Positions 8,547-16,478 are shown, counted from the first letter of the stretch. The stretch: DNA of 64,000 nucleotides from Chloracidobacterium sp. (GCA_016711345.1 JADJTD010000001.1:3846001-3910000), one strand, 5' to 3'. Notes: a model not told the origin generated them from the sequence alone. Translations and numbers: made by a program.

Positions 8547-8783
8547 CTATTTATGCCTGTAGGTAATCCGGCCTTTGCTAAGGTCGTATGGTGAAAGTTC
8601 CAGATCGACGCGGTCGCCCATGAGGATTCGGATGCGGTTGCGACGCATGCGGCCTGATATAGTAGCCAGCACAATGTGCTCGCTATCGTTGACCTTAACT
8701 TTAAAATAGGCGTTCGGTTGTTTATCGATCACGACACCTGCTATTTCAATAAGCTGCTCTTTTTCAATCGACTGTTCTTTCAT
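8547..8783 (-). CDS. infA: translation initiation factor IF-1
   Basis: 78 residues from ATG 8783; the longer open frame (to 8852) adds a leader that does not fit the family. The OB-fold is clear: IAGVVIDKQPNAYFKVKV, then HIVLATISGRMRRNRIRI, GDRVDLELSPYDLSKGRITYRHK, close to the canonical IF-1 ending. It binds the 30S A site with IF-2 and IF-3 during initiation. It stands alone here, away from the usual ribosomal protein operon, so this genome may have another infA copy. Confidence 0.9.
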   Translation of the reverse strand: MKEQSIEKEQLIEIAGVVIDKQPNAYFKVKVNDSEHIVLATISGRMRRNRIRILMGDRVDLELSPYDLSKGRITYRHK

Positions 8784-8900
8784 TACTATAATTAGGCACT
8801 TTTGTCGGGTTATCTTGCAAGTTGCATTTTCAATAAATTTGGTGTAACTCACTTTTCATCTTGCTAATGGGGGTAATACCTGTCACTGTTAAAAGGTCAA

Positions 8901-8980
8901 TCCTTCTCTCGTGAATGTTCTAGCTGAACTTCACGCTTCGCCTTTATCGGTTTTTGGATAAGTTTGAGAGCAGGCCTTTT
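8901..8980 (+). ncRNA. candidate structured 5' leader of RRM gene 1
   Basis: A conserved block about 135-215 bases upstream of the RRM start. CTCTC (8906-8910) can pair with GAGAG (8966-8970), enclosing a hairpin GTGAA-T-GTTC / GAAC-TTCAC and then a strongly conserved single-stranded-looking stretch (CGCTTCGCCTT, GGATAAGT, GAGAGCAGGCC). The same block precedes RRM gene 2 at 16301-16370 with a different hairpin sequence at the same place. Candidate cis-regulatory RNA, inferred from two copies only. Confidence 0.5.
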
Positions 8981-9114
8981 ATGGTAAACACAGGAGTGTT
9001 GCTCTTTTAATATCTGAGTATCCGAAATCCGGCTTTTCCTTTCTTGCTATAGAAACACTGCCCGATCGACAAACTTCTTCAGCAATTCCCGACATGCGGG
9101 AAAAGGAATTAATA

Positions 9115-9411
9115 ATGAAATTATACGTAGGAAATCTTTCCTTCAACACAACCAGTCAGGATCTAAGCACACTTTTTGGTGAGATCGGCCCTGTAGAATC
9201 AGCAAATTTGATCGAAGATCGTGAAACTGGACGTTCGCGCGGCTTTGCATTTATCGAAATGTCGAACAAGGCTGACGGCGAGACTGCGATCTCACAGCTC
9301 AACGGCAAAGAAGTAGATGGCCGTGAACTAAAGGTCAACGAAGCTAAACCACAGGTTCGCGATAACAACGGCGGCGGTGGTTACGGCGGCGGTGGCGGAA
9401 AACGCTGGTAG
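9115..9411 (+). CDS. RRM-domain RNA-binding protein, glycine tail
   Basis: 98 residues from ATG 9115, with AGGA upstream; earlier in-frame starts lie in the leader. A single RNA recognition motif: RNP2 LYVGNL at 3-8 and RNP1 RGFAFIEM at 42-49, then a short tail GGGGYGGGGGKRW-like. Bacterial RRM proteins of this size (as in cyanobacteria) bind single-stranded RNA and are often cold-regulated. Its paralogue at 16479-16862 shares nearly the whole RRM but has a much longer glycine/arginine tail. It has a dedicated leader and terminator, so it is probably monocistronic. Confidence 0.93.
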   Translation: MKLYVGNLSFNTTSQDLSTLFGEIGPVESANLIEDRETGRSRGFAFIEMSNKADGETAISQLNGKEVDGRELKVNEAKPQVRDNNGGGGYGGGGGKRW

Positions 9412-9424
9412 TCCAATAAAACAC

Positions 9425-9462
9425 AAAGCCCGGTCGATTGCATTAGCTAGGCCGGGCTTTTA
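9425..9462 (+). terminator. rho-independent terminator of RRM gene 1
   Basis: AAAGCCCGG pairs with CCGGGCTTT across about 18 bases, followed by T residues, 13 bases after the RRM stop. Confidence 0.88.
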
Positions 9463-9492
9463 CATTAACCAGTTTCAGTACGGGAAATAAAA

Positions 9493-9858
9493 ATGTCATT
9501 CAGTCCATTATCGCTATCACGAAGACACGTTCTAGGCGATCTCTATTCAAAATGCGACCCCACGACCGAAGACGTTCCCGTTTATTTACTCGGCGAAGAA
9601 AATGAACTGCTCGGACATGCTGCCGAATCTCTCGGCCACTATGCCGACGCAATTACATTTCATCTCGCAGACGACATCTGCAAACGACTCTCAGCGGGAC
9701 AATACACTTACGAATTCGACGTTGATAAAACCGAAAAACAAGGCCGCGTCCTCATCAGAACGATCTTCCTAAAAGCTCGCAAACCTTACGAAAAACCGCT
9801 CGTACGCCGCCGTGGAACAACCGCCGACGCCGAACCTCTTACTTCTCCAAAAACTTAG
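9493..9858 (+). CDS. hypothetical protein
   Basis: 121 residues, beginning MSFSPLSLSRRHVLGDLYSK and containing YLLGEENELLGHAAESLGHYADAITFHLADD, then a strand-rich part FDVDKTEKQGRVLIRTIFLKARK. No signal peptide or membrane segment; probably a small soluble alpha/beta protein. The 3' end overlaps the convergent enoyl-CoA hydratase gene by 20 bases. Family not recognised. Confidence 0.5.
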   Translation: MSFSPLSLSRRHVLGDLYSKCDPTTEDVPVYLLGEENELLGHAAESLGHYADAITFHLADDICKRLSAGQYTYEFDVDKTEKQGRVLIRTIFLKARKPYEKPLVRRRGTTADAEPLTSPKT

Positions 9859-10594
9859 CAATACCTCGTTGGCAGTCATCGGTCATACGCGCTTTTGCGT
9901 TTGTTATGACGCCTTTTTCGATCGCATCATCAATCTTCTCGGCATCAATTGAGTAGAGCAGTTGCTTTGTCATTTCGACGGCGGAGCGGCTAACCTTTGT
10001 GTATACGTTCGCGTATTCGAGCACAGCGGCGTCAAAATCTTCTTCGTCAAAAGTACGATTAACGAGTTCTAGTTTGACCGCTTCTTCGGCACTGTATTCA
10101 AAGCCCTGCGTCAGCAGTTCAAAGCTCTTTTTCTCGCCGAGATTTCGCCGCAGTATCGCCGCAACCATAGCAGGCACAAATCCTATCTTCACTTCCGGAT
10201 ACCCAAAACGAGCGGTCTTTGTCGCAAGCACAAGATCGCACGCCGTCGCCAATCCACAGCCGCCTGCAAGCGCTCGGCCATGAACGGCAGCTATAACGGG
10301 AACTTTTACGTTTCGGATCAACAGGAATAATTCCGCAAGGCTCCGAGCGTCCTCGATATTCTCTTCAAACGAAGCCAACGCGATCTTTTGTAACGATGAC
10401 AGATCAGCGCCCGAACAAAAATCATTTCCTGCACCTCGAATAACGATCGCCTGAACCGAATGATCAGCATCAGCCTCACGCAAAGCGCTTTTCAACCCAT
10501 CGATCAATGCATCATTTAATGCATTTCGCTTGTCTGGGCGATTCAGTGTGAGAACACTTATACTGTCATTAGTTGAGATCAGAACTTCAGACAT
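9839..10594 (-). CDS. enoyl-CoA hydratase/isomerase family, LiuC-like
   Basis: 251 residues from ATG 10594; that start overlaps the stop of the upstream AtuA C-terminal-like gene by 8 bases. Crotonase fold: NRPDKRNALN at 19-28, the first oxyanion-hole segment FCSGADL (59-65) and the second HGRALAGGCGLATACD (105-120). The position of the first crotonase catalytic Glu is Gly, while the second Glu is kept in YPEVKIGFVPAMV (132-144); that GFVPA segment resembles methylglutaconyl-CoA hydratases (LiuC). Leucine catabolism is therefore the leading guess, supported by AtuA and carboxyltransferase genes in the window. Substrate not proven. Confidence 0.83.
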   Translation of the reverse strand: MSEVLISTNDSISVLTLNRPDKRNALNDALIDGLKSALREADADHSVQAIVIRGAGNDFCSGADLSSLQKIALASFEENIEDARSLAELFLLIRNVKVPVIAAVHGRALAGGCGLATACDLVLATKTARFGYPEVKIGFVPAMVAAILRRNLGEKKSFELLTQGFEYSAEEAVKLELVNRTFDEEDFDAAVLEYANVYTKVSRSAVEMTKQLLYSIDAEKIDDAIEKGVITNAKARMTDDCQRGIAKFLEK

Positions 10595-10916
10595 TTGATT
10601 CTTCATCAACATCAATATACATCCGCAATAGTGCTGTAGAGAATGTTTTGCCCTGGGCATCCGTCATCAAACTCAACGTACCGCCACCGCCAAGTGATCC
10701 GTGGAGCAAAAAATTAAGTGCGCTAAGATTTGGCAATTCAAATCGCTCGACATTGCCTTTGACCATATCGCCGAAATGCTCTTTGACGCGCTCGGCGGTG
10801 ACCTCGCGGACAAGCAAAGGATAATTCGCAGGGTCGAGAGCTATGATACCGACGTTTGCCGTGTCGCCTTTGTCGCCCGAACGTGCGTGGGCAAGTTTTA
10901 CAAGTTGAACTTTCAT
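10587..10916 (-). CDS. AtuA C-terminal-like domain protein, stand-alone
   Basis: 109 residues from ATG 10916 (another ATG two codons upstream is possible). The sequence LVKLAHARSGDKGDTANVGI, then FELPNLSALNFLLHGSLGGGGTLSL and a terminal segment that continues into TALLRMYIDV, matches the small domain normally found at the C-terminus of AtuA/DUF1446 proteins. Here it is its own gene, upstream of and coupled to the LiuC-like hydratase. It probably forms a complex with the 455-residue AtuA-type protein encoded at 6598-7965; that is inference. Confidence 0.82.
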   Translation of the reverse strand: MKVQLVKLAHARSGDKGDTANVGIIALDPANYPLLVREVTAERVKEHFGDMVKGNVERFELPNLSALNFLLHGSLGGGGTLSLMTDAQGKTFSTALLRMYIDVDEESNV

Positions 10917-10946
10917 AATCATTAAAAAACAAGTTCTATTCTACAA

Positions 10947-11531
10947 TCAACCTTTGCATTTTGATAAAGCCGTCGACAAAGGATCATTACCGATCTCGTG
11001 TATTAACCCTACTCGCAAAGCCTTCTCAGCATCGATCGGCGATGCAGTAAAAAACAATTCCAACGCAGCAGCCTGACCGATCAATCGCGGCAACCGCTGC
11101 GTTCCGCCCCAGCCTGTTATTATCCCAAGCCCGGCTCCCGGATGAGCAAATTTCGCGTTGGACGAAGCGATCCGTCTGTCACAAGCCAGCGCAAAGTCGA
11201 GCGCTCCGCCAAAACAAAAACCGTTGATCGCAGCTATTGTGGTTTGCGGCAACAAAGTGATCTTTGTCATCAGTTCCTGGCCTTTTCGAGCAAAATCCGG
11301 TGCATTATCTGGCGAGACCGCTGCTATTTCTCTTAGGTCAGCACCCGACGCAAAACTCTCGCCCGTTCCCGTAAATATCACAGTAGAAATTGCATGATCG
11401 ATCGATAAGTCGTCAACGATCCGATGCAACTGTTCGAGAACCGTGATAGACAAAGGATTGCGTATCTCAGGCCTCGTAAATCGGATGACAATTGCGTTGC
11501 CATTGTATTCAATTACTAATTCGTCGGACAT
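10947..11531 (-). CDS. enoyl-CoA hydratase/isomerase family, C-terminally short
   Basis: 194 residues, about 60 shorter than usual crotonases; the C-terminal helical region that normally completes the trimer is absent and only about 25 bases separate its stop from the next gene. The core is present: RPEIRNPLS, SFASGADL and NGFCFGGALDFALACD (oxyanion hole), then GITGWGGTQRLPR-like. The first catalytic Glu position is Asp and the second is Gly. It may be a diverged or inactive member, or use a partner for the missing part. Transcribed together with the two genes downstream. Confidence 0.75.
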   Translation of the reverse strand: MSDELVIEYNGNAIVIRFTRPEIRNPLSITVLEQLHRIVDDLSIDHAISTVIFTGTGESFASGADLREIAAVSPDNAPDFARKGQELMTKITLLPQTTIAAINGFCFGGALDFALACDRRIASSNAKFAHPGAGLGIITGWGGTQRLPRLIGQAAALELFFTASPIDAEKALRVGLIHEIGNDPLSTALSKCKG

Positions 11532-11563
11532 CTTGTAAACAAACTTTCTGATAAACTAAACTC

Positions 11564-12178
11564 ATGTTCCGCACAAACAAAGCACATCCGTGGCACGGCA
11601 TTCCGCTTAACGACAATTCGCCCGGCGAGGTTACGGTCTTCATCGAGATCGTTCCGAGTGACACTGTAAAATACGAAGTCGATAAGGAAACCGGCTATCT
11701 GAAGATCGACCGGCCGCAGCAATATTCAAATGTCGTACCCGCAAACTACGGCTTCATTCCTCGAACGTATTGCGGCGAAGGCATAGCCAACATGGCCCGT
11801 GCGAAATCCGGTAAAGCCGTGAGCGATGGCGACAATGATCCGCTCGACATTCTTGTTCTCTCCGAACACCACATCCCGCGCGGCGACATTATCCTAAAGG
11901 CGACGCCGATCGGCGGCTTTTGTCTTATCGATGGCGGCGAGGCTGACGACAAGATCATCGCGGTGCTAAAAGGGGACAAAGTCTTTGAGCAATATACCGA
12001 CATCACCCAACTCCCCAAAGGCATCCTTCAGCGTTTCGAGCACTACTTTCTGACCTACAAATCTTTGCCCGACGAACCGAACATCTGCGAGATCGCCTAT
12101 TCCTACGGCCGCGAAGAAAGCCACAAAGTGATCGAAACCGCCACCGCGGATTACACAGATCTTGTAAAGTCACAATAA
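11564..12178 (+). CDS. ppa: inorganic pyrophosphatase, class I
   Basis: 204 residues, cytoplasmic. The signature DGDNDPLDILV (88-98) contains the three metal-binding aspartates of family I pyrophosphatases, preceded by the conserved YEVDKETG and the segment VPANYGFIPRTYC. The enzyme hydrolyses PPi released by biosynthesis to two phosphates. It is slightly longer than the 175-residue E. coli type, with an N-terminal extension (HPWHGIPL) as in many mid-size family members. Divergent from the short hydratase gene. Confidence 0.95.
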   Translation: MFRTNKAHPWHGIPLNDNSPGEVTVFIEIVPSDTVKYEVDKETGYLKIDRPQQYSNVVPANYGFIPRTYCGEGIANMARAKSGKAVSDGDNDPLDILVLSEHHIPRGDIILKATPIGGFCLIDGGEADDKIIAVLKGDKVFEQYTDITQLPKGILQRFEHYFLTYKSLPDEPNICEIAYSYGREESHKVIETATADYTDLVKSQ

Positions 12179-12269
12179 GACTATTCACCACAGAGTCACA
12201 GAGATCACAGAGCAAAGATCATCCACATCGCAAGAGACAATTTTGCAAGAAATTCATCGACTGTAAACT

Positions 12270-12977
12270 TCATTGATTCTTCCCAAGTTTTGCATAGCAC
12301 TTGTCGGTGAGTTTTGTCAGACGTTCGCCCTCGTATCTGTCGCCGGGCAGGCCTTGCGTCGCGAGAAGCTGCCCGCATTTGTAAGGACGAGCCTCGATCT
12401 TAGCTTGAATTGTGTTGTTGATCTCGTGCGTCAAGATCTGCGCGGCCCAGCTTTTAAAACCCTGCTGCGGCGTGTTCACATACCACCACATATCGACCGG
12501 AACCGTAGCGTATGGACGCTGCTTCCCGCCTTTCATCAGTCCAAAAGTGATCGGAAGAGCGGAGCCCGCTTGCACCGGCTTTTTGCCTTTGAGTTTATAA
12601 AGAAAAAGGTATGAAGTGCTTACCGGCAGAGCTTTGATCGCCGCTGTTGGAAGATTCCAGCCCATCATCGCATACGCCGTGTCGTCCGGTATTTTGTCCT
12701 TATTTTTGTCCGGCCCGATCCGATAAGGAGTATAACCGTGCTTCGCGGACGACCTCACGTACTTGACGGTGAAAACAAATCGCGAACGCGCCTCGATAAA
12801 TTCGACTGCCTCTTTGACAGGAATTTCGGCGTGGTTAACTTGATCCGCACCGTCCAACATAACAACTGTCAGGGTCCAAGGTATCTTCGCGTCAGAAGCA
12901 GAAGTAGGCGTCTGAGCGTAAGAGCCAACCGAAGTACAAATAAATATTAAGGCGATCAAATAGAATTTCATACTCAC
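12270..12977 (-). CDS. secreted hypothetical protein
   Basis: 235 residues; a second ATG two codons in (12971) is equally possible. Signal peptide about 1-21 (ending GSYAQ). The body includes DKNKDKIPDDTAYAMMGWNLP (calcium-loop-like spacing of Asp/Asn), VPVDMWWYVNT and LTHEINNTIQ, where HE resembles the first half of an HExxH zinc site but the second His is replaced by Asn. Two cysteines near the C-terminus (KCGQ, KCYAK) could form a disulphide. No family recognised; an inactive or unusual metalloprotease fold is only a guess. Confidence 0.55.
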   Translation of the reverse strand: MSMKFYLIALIFICTSVGSYAQTPTSASDAKIPWTLTVVMLDGADQVNHAEIPVKEAVEFIEARSRFVFTVKYVRSSAKHGYTPYRIGPDKNKDKIPDDTAYAMMGWNLPTAAIKALPVSTSYLFLYKLKGKKPVQAGSALPITFGLMKGGKQRPYATVPVDMWWYVNTPQQGFKSWAAQILTHEINNTIQAKIEARPYKCGQLLATQGLPGDRYEGERLTKLTDKCYAKLGKNQ

Positions 12978-12995
12978 AAAAGAATAGCGAAAAAT

Positions 12996-13036
12996 GCAGA
13001 AGCCCGCACCTTAGTAAGGGCGGAACACTCAGCATT
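12996..13036. repeat. dispersed palindromic repeat, GCAGAAGCCCG family, copy 1
   Basis: Contains GCAGAAGCCCGC, then TAGTAAGGGCGG and ACACTCAGCATT. The same words recur at 45948-46023 and partly at 47498-47531. It sits between divergent genes. Confidence 0.6.
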
Positions 13037-13078
13037 GAATGAAAGAAGCTATCTGGTATAACATTTATTATTAAACAT

Positions 13079-14014
13079 ATGATAAACGGACCCGCAAGAT
13101 TCAAACTTTATCTCAACCAACTCGAAACGATGCTGCTCGAAGCCGTCAAGCAACCCGATGCGGCTCTCTACCTTTATCAAAACGGTGCCCGCACAACTCT
13201 ATTTATGCTCGAAGGCCTCGCAAAACTCTATGGCAACCTGCACAACAAAAAGCGTTTCAAAAAGATGGAAGATAACTTCAAACTGCTCGAAGACGGCCTA
13301 GGCGCATTGGATCACTACGACAATTTCGCGAAAGAGTTTGCAGCCGACAAAAAAGTTCCGGCGGCTATAACAAAATTTGCTCAGGAAAAAGCTCATGAAA
13401 AAGCTGCGTCGCTGAACAAAGTGCTAATCGACAAAAACTGGATCGGCAAAAACGCTGACCGCCTCAGCAAGATACAAAAGAAGTTACGCGACGCCGATTG
13501 GCTGGAAGACAAAGCGGAAATGAAGACGATCGAATCGTTCTATCAAAGATCGATCGAGAAGATAACCGCCTTCGCAAAAACCTATGATACCGGTTTTACC
13601 GAACTCGAAACTCAGGTGCACGAGCTTCGCCGTAAACTACGCTGGCTCAGCATTTACCCGCAGACACTTCAAGGAAGTATTCAACTTACAAACACGTCGT
13701 CGAAGGACAAAAACGTCAAGAAATACCTGACGCCCGAGATCGTTAATTCACCATTCAACAAGATGCCCGCCGTCGGTACCAATCGTTATGTGCTGACATT
13801 CAACCGCGACTATTTCCTCGCTCTCAGTTGGATGATCTCCGAACTCGGCAAGCTAAAAGACGAAGGCCTGCGTTTCTTTGTCCTAAACGAAGCAGGAGCA
13901 AAGGCTGGCGCTGCTGACGAGGCTGTGATCCTCTCAAAAGCGTCCGATATATCACGTACTTTTTTCTCAGAGAACAATCTCGGCAAAATGATCGTGGGAG
14001 TTAATAAGGTTTAG
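13079..14014 (+). CDS. alpha-helical hypothetical protein (weakly CHAD-like)
   Basis: 311 residues, almost entirely helical with many Lys, Glu and Leu and no signal or membrane segment. Early segment ARTTLFMLEGLAKLYGNLHN and a middle segment VHELRRKLRWLSIYPQTLQG recall the helical repeats of CHAD domains (His and basic residues that bind polyphosphate), but the match is weak. Function unknown. It stands alone downstream of a palindromic repeat and convergent with the VOC protein gene. Confidence 0.55.
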   Translation: MINGPARFKLYLNQLETMLLEAVKQPDAALYLYQNGARTTLFMLEGLAKLYGNLHNKKRFKKMEDNFKLLEDGLGALDHYDNFAKEFAADKKVPAAITKFAQEKAHEKAASLNKVLIDKNWIGKNADRLSKIQKKLRDADWLEDKAEMKTIESFYQRSIEKITAFAKTYDTGFTELETQVHELRRKLRWLSIYPQTLQGSIQLTNTSSKDKNVKKYLTPEIVNSPFNKMPAVGTNRYVLTFNRDYFLALSWMISELGKLKDEGLRFFVLNEAGAKAGAADEAVILSKASDISRTFFSENNLGKMIVGVNKV

Positions 14015-14025
14015 ACCGTACTAAC

Positions 14026-14406
14026 TTATATCCTTTCACCAAACCAGTAGCACAGGCCGTCGGGAGCGATGACGAAAAAGACTTTGAAACGCGAACCGTC
14101 TTCACGGGTCTCATTTTTTATCTGTCCAATATTTTCGAGGCCGTTTGCGATGAATTCACTGCGAAGTGCTTCCGCATCGTCAATGTGAAACGCACAGCCA
14201 TCTTGCTCTGGATCACCGCCATTCTCCGCTATCCCAAAGCGAACGGTGTCACGCTCGAACAAAACTTTATTGATCGGCTCGGTCTCACGTTCTACGACAC
14301 CGAAGCCCATCTTCGACTCATAATACAACACCGAAGCCTCAACGCTCGCCACCGGCAAGTTCATCGCGTCGCCCTGATAACCAAATGCTGAAACTAACTT
14401 AGCCAT
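14026..14406 (-). CDS. VOC (glyoxalase/bleomycin-resistance) superfamily protein
   Basis: 126 residues, close to the length of a single VOC module pair. The beta-alpha-beta-beta-beta pattern is seen twice: NLPVASVEASVLYYESKMGF ... VLFERDTVRFGIAENG and CAFHIDDAEALRSEFIANG ... FFVIAPDGLCYWFGERI. The segments YYESKMGF and APDGLCYWF are typical. Members act as metal-dependent lyases, dioxygenases or antibiotic binders; nothing here decides among them. Cytoplasmic. Confidence 0.8.
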   Translation of the reverse strand: MAKLVSAFGYQGDAMNLPVASVEASVLYYESKMGFGVVERETEPINKVLFERDTVRFGIAENGGDPEQDGCAFHIDDAEALRSEFIANGLENIGQIKNETREDGSRFKVFFVIAPDGLCYWFGERI

Positions 14407-14414
14407 AAATAGGA

Positions 14415-14675
14415 TTACGGAACAAAATTATAAGTAATAACGCCGGAAACCTTGACCGGGGTGCCCGAAAGTAAAGTAGGTGTAAATCTTGCATCGCAAG
14501 CCGCGTAACGAGACGCGAATTGAAGAACCGGATGCCCCTTGACAGCTCCTGCCCGTATGACTTTGCCTCTTTCATCAATTAACACTTGAATGGTGACTAC
14601 CCCGCCCAAGCGGGTCGCCTTAGCCTCAGACGGATATACAGGTGGCGGCAACGAGGTTGCTTTACCATTGACCAC
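14415..14675 (-). CDS. TonB C-terminal domain, 3' part of a frameshifted gene
   Basis: The annotated frame starts at a GTG, but the same frame stays open upstream through 14780 and continues the preceding reading frame after a one-base shift. The domain (VVTIQVLIDERGKVIRAG ... RFTPTLLSGTPVKVSGVITYNFVP) is nearly the same as the C-terminus of the TonB protein at 56917-57711, whose last 11 residues are identical. In an intact protein it would be the periplasmic domain of a two-domain TonB-like secreted protein. Either a pseudogene or a sequencing error. Confidence 0.7.
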   Translation of the reverse strand: MVNGKATSLPPPVYPSEAKATRLGGVVTIQVLIDERGKVIRAGAVKGHPVLQFASRYAACDARFTPTLLSGTPVKVSGVITYNFVP

Positions 14676-14754
14676 GCCACCTTTGATAAATTTAAGATTC
14701 TCCTTCCCTGCATCTGGATCGACTACAGCCGCTTTTGTTTCGAGCTGCGGATTC

Positions 14755-15114
14755 TTAAGAGTAAAAGACAGCCAGATGTCTTTTTTCTACAGCCTTTCCA
14801 TTTTTTATGGCTGGAAAGAATTGCAGCTTCAGCATCTCCTGGGATAGATTTGCAAAAAGATCTTCCAGAACCTTTTTCGGATTCGTTGAACAAGGCCAGA
14901 CCGGGCCTGCGGCTACATTTGCTTTTGTAGGCTTTCCGGTCTTATCGAGTTGGATCGCCATCGTAACTTTCCCATCGATCTCAGCGTCAATCGCCGATTG
15001 AGGCATCTTGTAAGTTGTCGATCCCTGCAAGACCGGATCGGCGTCGGGCGGTGTCTGAGATATTCCGCTAACGACAAATATCGTTACAAAAGCCAACAAA
15101 ATTAAATATTTCAT
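14755..15114 (-). CDS. TonB-like secreted protein, 5' part of a frameshifted gene
   Basis: 119 residues from ATG 15114, with GGTGGA 7-8 bases upstream. Signal peptide about 1-20 (VVSGISQ), then a TonB/energy-transducer-like domain (MPQSAIDAEIDGKVTMAIQLDKTGKP ... LKLQFFPAIKNGKAVEK). The frame then ends shortly after a run of six A on the coding strand (14781-14786). Removing one A joins it to DIWLSFTLKNPQ and on into the TonB domain at 14415-14675, giving about 233 residues. The lesion is in a homopolymer, so an assembly error is possible. Confidence 0.68.
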   Translation of the reverse strand: MKYLILLAFVTIFVVSGISQTPPDADPVLQGSTTYKMPQSAIDAEIDGKVTMAIQLDKTGKPTKANVAAGPVWPCSTNPKKVLEDLFANLSQEMLKLQFFPAIKNGKAVEKRHLAVFYS

Positions 15115-15149
15115 ATTGTCCACCAGATATACGCGAACTTTTTACATTA

Positions 15150-16037
15150 TTAGAACAATATCGACGGCATAAAAGCTCCGCGAGGTTCCTGATAGACACC
15201 TCTGCTCATCAGGTTCAGCGGCATGACGATGCGGAGCCCGTGATCGAAGCACCAGCGCATTAGTTCGCTATTGCGAGTCGGCAGCAGGAAACCGTTTCCG
15301 GCAATTGATTCGGCCTCGGCGATGAGGGCCTTGAGATCTTCGTTCGATTCGCCAACTGTGTGTCCAAAAAAACCTAGCACGGTCGTGTAACCCGTGATGC
15401 GGCCGTCGTGTTCGACGACCTTTGCGTTCCCTTGTTGGATCGCACCTGCGGCTTCGTTGCGGCGCGATATGCCGTGAACTCGTCTGCAAACTTCTTCGAC
15501 ACCATCAAGGTCTTCGGCTGTCATCGGACGCACATGATAGCCTTCGATCTCGGCTCCTATCTTCGGCCCGTTCATAAGCGAAAGCGGTTCGACCGTATTG
15601 AAACCGAGCTTTGTATAGAGCGACAGCGAGCGATTATGATACGCCGCCTGCACAAGACGTATCGACGGCGCACCTTTTTCTTCGCCACGCCGGATCACAT
15701 CGTTCATCAACGCCTTGCCGATCGAGGAATTTTGCGCCGCAGGATCGATAGTGATCGGACCGACGCCGGCGACCGTATCCATTTCCCAGAGGAAGTTACT
15801 CCCAACGACCCTTCCTTCTGCATCCTCAGCAACCACGCCATAAGCGAACGGCACCGATATCATCATCGACATCAACCCCACTGCCGGTTCAACGGACGGA
15901 AAATCCGGTGGAAATCCATGCTCTTCTGAGATCGTCTTAAAAGCCTCATAACAGATCTCGCCAAGCCGCTGTGCGTCTTCAGGCCGCGGCTGACGCAGCG
16001 TAAAATCGTTCGTTTCTTTAGCAGATGCATTACTCAT
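15150..16037 (-). CDS. GNAT-family N-acetyltransferase with two acetyltransferase-like domains
   Basis: 295 residues from ATG 16037, which has GAGGTGA 5-6 bases upstream. The N-terminal domain (FTLRQPRPEDAQRLGEICYEAF; VGPITIDPAAQNSSIGKALMNDV, with acetyl-CoA loop QNSSIGKAL; YTKLGFNTVEP) is a standard GNAT fold. A second, more degenerate one follows (VRPMTAEDLDGVEEVCRRVHGI ... LPTRNSELMRWCFDHGLRIV). Such double GNAT proteins are cytoplasmic; the substrate is unknown. It is a single-gene unit preceded by a long leader region. Confidence 0.8.
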   Translation of the reverse strand: MSNASAKETNDFTLRQPRPEDAQRLGEICYEAFKTISEEHGFPPDFPSVEPAVGLMSMMISVPFAYGVVAEDAEGRVVGSNFLWEMDTVAGVGPITIDPAAQNSSIGKALMNDVIRRGEEKGAPSIRLVQAAYHNRSLSLYTKLGFNTVEPLSLMNGPKIGAEIEGYHVRPMTAEDLDGVEEVCRRVHGISRRNEAAGAIQQGNAKVVEHDGRITGYTTVLGFFGHTVGESNEDLKALIAEAESIAGNGFLLPTRNSELMRWCFDHGLRIVMPLNLMSRGVYQEPRGAFMPSILF

Positions 16038-16300
16038 AATTATCACCTCTTCGTTGTTTTTCGATATGTTACTGCGCTCTCATAATAGAGGCAAGTCTTC
16101 GGATAGATCCAAAAGTGCAGTGTGATCCAGCCTTTTCCTTGCGGCCTTTGCGTCTTTGCGGGAGATCGTTTTTTTCCACACAAATACGCCAAGCTAAACT
16201 AAATCACTCGCAGCAACGTCACGATTGCCGGCAAATCCTACTAACCAGCTTTTCCGCTAGGTGTTTTCTCCATTAAGTGTTACCATTCATAACGTTAACA

Positions 16301-16370
16301 CCTTCTCTCGCGTCGCAGGACGCGCTTCGCCTTAACGGTTTTCGGATAAGTCTTGAGAGCAGGCCCTTTA
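16301..16370 (+). ncRNA. candidate structured 5' leader of RRM gene 2
   Basis: Counterpart of 8901-8980. CTCTC (16305-16309) pairs with GAGAG (16355-16359); between them is a perfect hairpin CGCGTC-GCAG-GACGCG, unlike the hairpin at the same position of copy 1, so pairing is kept while sequence changed. Downstream words CGCTTCGCCTT, GGATAAGT and GAGAGCAGGCC are shared. The element is about 110-180 bases before the RRM start. Confidence 0.52.
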
Positions 16371-16478
16371 TAGAATAGAAGTAGCTCTCAGTGTTTTTTG
16401 AGTGCGCACCGGCTGACTTAGCCATTCCGCATCGCACTTCTGCAGAACATCCCCGCTTAGCGAGGGAAGGAAAATGAA

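Noticed and set aside
14781..14786. Programmed -1 frameshift signal
   Set aside because: The reading frame around the A run does not fit the X-XXY-YYZ slippery pattern; the needed shift is +1 and no stimulatory structure is evident.
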